A DNA stretch of 6,810 nt, from the NCBI GenBank assembly GCA_023484645.1, contig JAMCZZ010000038.1, positions 1-6,810 of the forward strand, read 5' to 3'. Positions within the stretch are counted from its first letter, which is position 1. Each line of letters starts with the position of its first letter. Made by a program: the position numbers and the translations under genes. The DNA comes from Patescibacteria group bacterium. GTDB lineage: Bacteria > Patescibacteria > UBA1384 > XYA2-FULL-43-10 > 1-14-0-10-43-13. This document shows, in pieces, positions 5,831-6,810 of the stretch. The notes under the pieces were generated by a model. The model did not search any database. It had not been told where the DNA came from and saw only the letters and a list, made by a program, of their open reading frames with translations.

Positions 5831-6810
5831 TTATTTGCTTTTGGCTGGTGAAAGCTCTGTTTCAAATGTGTCAGCGGGTTTTTTCGCGAATAGTGAGATG
5901 GCGGCAGCAGCGATTATTAAGACTGCAACTATTCCGATTTTCCATTTAAAATCAAGATTTACTTTCACGATGATTGGAGCAATCAGTAACGCGATAATAT
6001 TTACTACTTTAATAATTGGATTGATTGCTGGACCGGCAGTATCTTTATATGGATCGCCAACAGTATCGCCCGTTACGGCAGCCTGATGAGCAAGCGAACC
6101 TTTTCCGCCATGGTTACCCTCTTCGATAAATTTCTTTGCATTATCCCAAGCACCACCGCCAGAAGTCATTGAGACCGCCACGAATACACCAGTGATGATT
6201 GTGCCGATTAAAAATCCACCAAGTGCTACCGGGCCTAGAATGAAGCCAACAAGCAAAGGAAGTAATACTGTAATAGTTGCAGGCAAAACCATTTCTTGGA
6301 TTGCTGCCCTTGTTACAATATCAACAGCCTTTTTATAATCAGGCTTGGCTTTGCCTTCCATAATTCCTTTGATTTCCTTAAACTGGCGCCTAACTTCAGT
6401 TACGACCGCACCACCTGCTTTTCCAACAGCTTCCATAGCCAATGAGGCGAAATAGTAAGGTAAAAGTCCGCCGATAAAAAGACCAATCAAAACATAGGGA
6501 TCCTTAAGATCAAACGCTATTACTCCGCTACCAGCAGTTAATTTTTCAGTATAATCAGCAAACAAGACTATAGCAGCCAATCCAGCCGAGCCAATAGCAT
6601 AACCCTTGGTCACAGCCTTTGTAGTATTTCCAACTGAATCAAGTGCATCGGTATGAACCCGGACATCAGCCGGCATCTCAGACATTTCAGCAATACCGCC
6701 AGCGTTATCAACGACTGGACCAAAAGCATCGATGGCAACGATAATTCCGGCCATTGACAGCATACTCATAGCAGCGATAGCAACACCATTTCTTGGATTG
6801 CTGCCCTTGT
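5831..6810 (-). CDS. hppA: Membrane-bound proton-translocating pyrophosphatase, C-terminal part (N-terminus beyond window)
   Basis: This integral membrane pump couples hydrolysis of inorganic pyrophosphate to H+ export. The last 325 residues are present, a little under half of the usual 680-720. The frame stays open past the ATG at 6767-6769 to the window edge, so that ATG is internal. Conserved blocks visible: [51 protein letters not shown]; and [25 protein letters not shown], with the aspartates and lysines that bind Mg-PPi. The GNTTKAVT stretch has Lys (codon 6617-6619) and Thr (codon 6608-6610) at the two positions that mark K+-independent enzymes; K+-dependent ones have Ala there. A H+-pumping, K+-independent type is therefore inferred. 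The first acidic motif is outside the window. The last about 21 bases at the right edge look foreign to the gene (see the repeat entries): the family expects GLYG before VAIAA, but PRNG is read here. The stop is TAA. Confidence 0.95.
   Translation of the reverse strand, partial: KGSNPRNGVAIAAMSMLSMAGIIVAIDAFGPVVDNAGGIAEMSEMPADVRVHTDALDSVGNTTKAVTKGYAIGSAGLAAIVLFADYTEKLTAGSGVIAFDLKDPYVLIGLFIGGLLPYYFASLAMEAVGKAGGAVVTEVRRQFKEIKGIMEGKAKPDYKKAVDIVTRAAIQEMVLPATITVLLPLLVGFILGPVALGGFLIGTIITGVFVAVSMTSGGGAWDNAKKFIEEGNHGGKGSLAHQAAVTGDTVGDPYKDTAGPAINPIIKVVNIIALLIAPIIVKVNLDFKWKIGIVAVLIIAAAAISLFAKKPADTFETELSPAKSK
6288..6313. repeat. 26-bp direct repeat, copy 1 (inside hppA)
   Basis: These 26 bases recur exactly at 6785-6810. 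With one mismatch the match extends to 30 of 31 bases (6283-6313 against 6780-6810). Here the bases encode TRAAIQEMV on the minus strand, which fits the conserved pyrophosphatase segment before a transmembrane helix, so this copy looks native. Confidence 0.95.
6785..6810. repeat. 26-bp direct repeat, copy 2 (right edge of window)
   Basis: Identical to 6288-6313, 497 bp away in the same orientation. Because 497 is not a multiple of three, it is read in another frame (KGSNPRNG on the minus strand), and that peptide does not fit the pyrophosphatase family. It ends exactly at the window edge, which suggests a chimeric contig end or the edge of a tandem duplication. Confidence 0.95.

Noticed and set aside
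5670..6086. Plus-strand open frame of 138 codons
   Set aside because: It spans the antisense of two real genes and the gap between them; its hydrophobic stretch mirrors the pyrophosphatase membrane helices.
6767..6769. ATG as the start of a short hppA
   Set aside because: The reading frame continues to the window edge and the family needs some 350 more N-terminal residues.

Overview
This 6.8 kb window is gene-dense, moderately AT-rich, and looks like a bacterial chromosome fragment. Both edges cut through genes, so it may be a complete short contig. The gene mix is a compact pyrophosphatase-driven proton pump, a VanW-type envelope protein, an SPCA/SERCA-like cation ATPase and CTP synthase, in AT-rich DNA with very short gaps. 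That, and two genes that seem to lack untranslated leaders and Shine-Dalgarno sites, resembles the Candidate Phyla Radiation (Patescibacteria/Parcubacteria-like). This placement is inference; no rRNA or other marker is present. TGA serves as a stop codon (end of the 78-codon gene), so the recoded-TGA CPR lineages are not supported.

Layout, left to right. Positions 2-772 (+) hold the C-terminal glutaminase half of CTP synthase (pyrG), followed by a probable intrinsic terminator that overlaps the convergent neighbour. Everything else is on the minus strand. Read in the direction of transcription, the window's right edge cuts the membrane pyrophosphatase gene hppA (C-terminal 325 residues, 5831-6810). 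A 78-residue DUF3006-like protein follows 15 bp later (5579-5815), then a strong hairpin terminator (5545-5573). A near-consensus promoter (5489-5516) then drives a 646-residue VanW/peptidoglycan-binding membrane-anchored protein (3539-5479). A 109-bp spacer rich in inverted repeats contains an extended -10 element. Last comes an 867-residue P-type cation ATPase (826-3429).

Together the genes cover nucleotide synthesis, PPi-driven proton pumping, ATP-driven cation transport and cell-envelope function. I see no mobile element, CRISPR array, toxin system or RNA gene, and no clear new multigene system.

The points most worth a second look are: (i) a 26-bp exact direct repeat between the interior of hppA and the window's last bases, read in two different frames, which suggests a chimeric contig end or a tandem duplication; (ii) two genes whose predicted transcription starts fall on or within a few bases of the ATG; (iii) ion-site residues in the P-type ATPase that suggest a single-site pump; and (iv) the inverted-repeat-rich spacer upstream of that ATPase.
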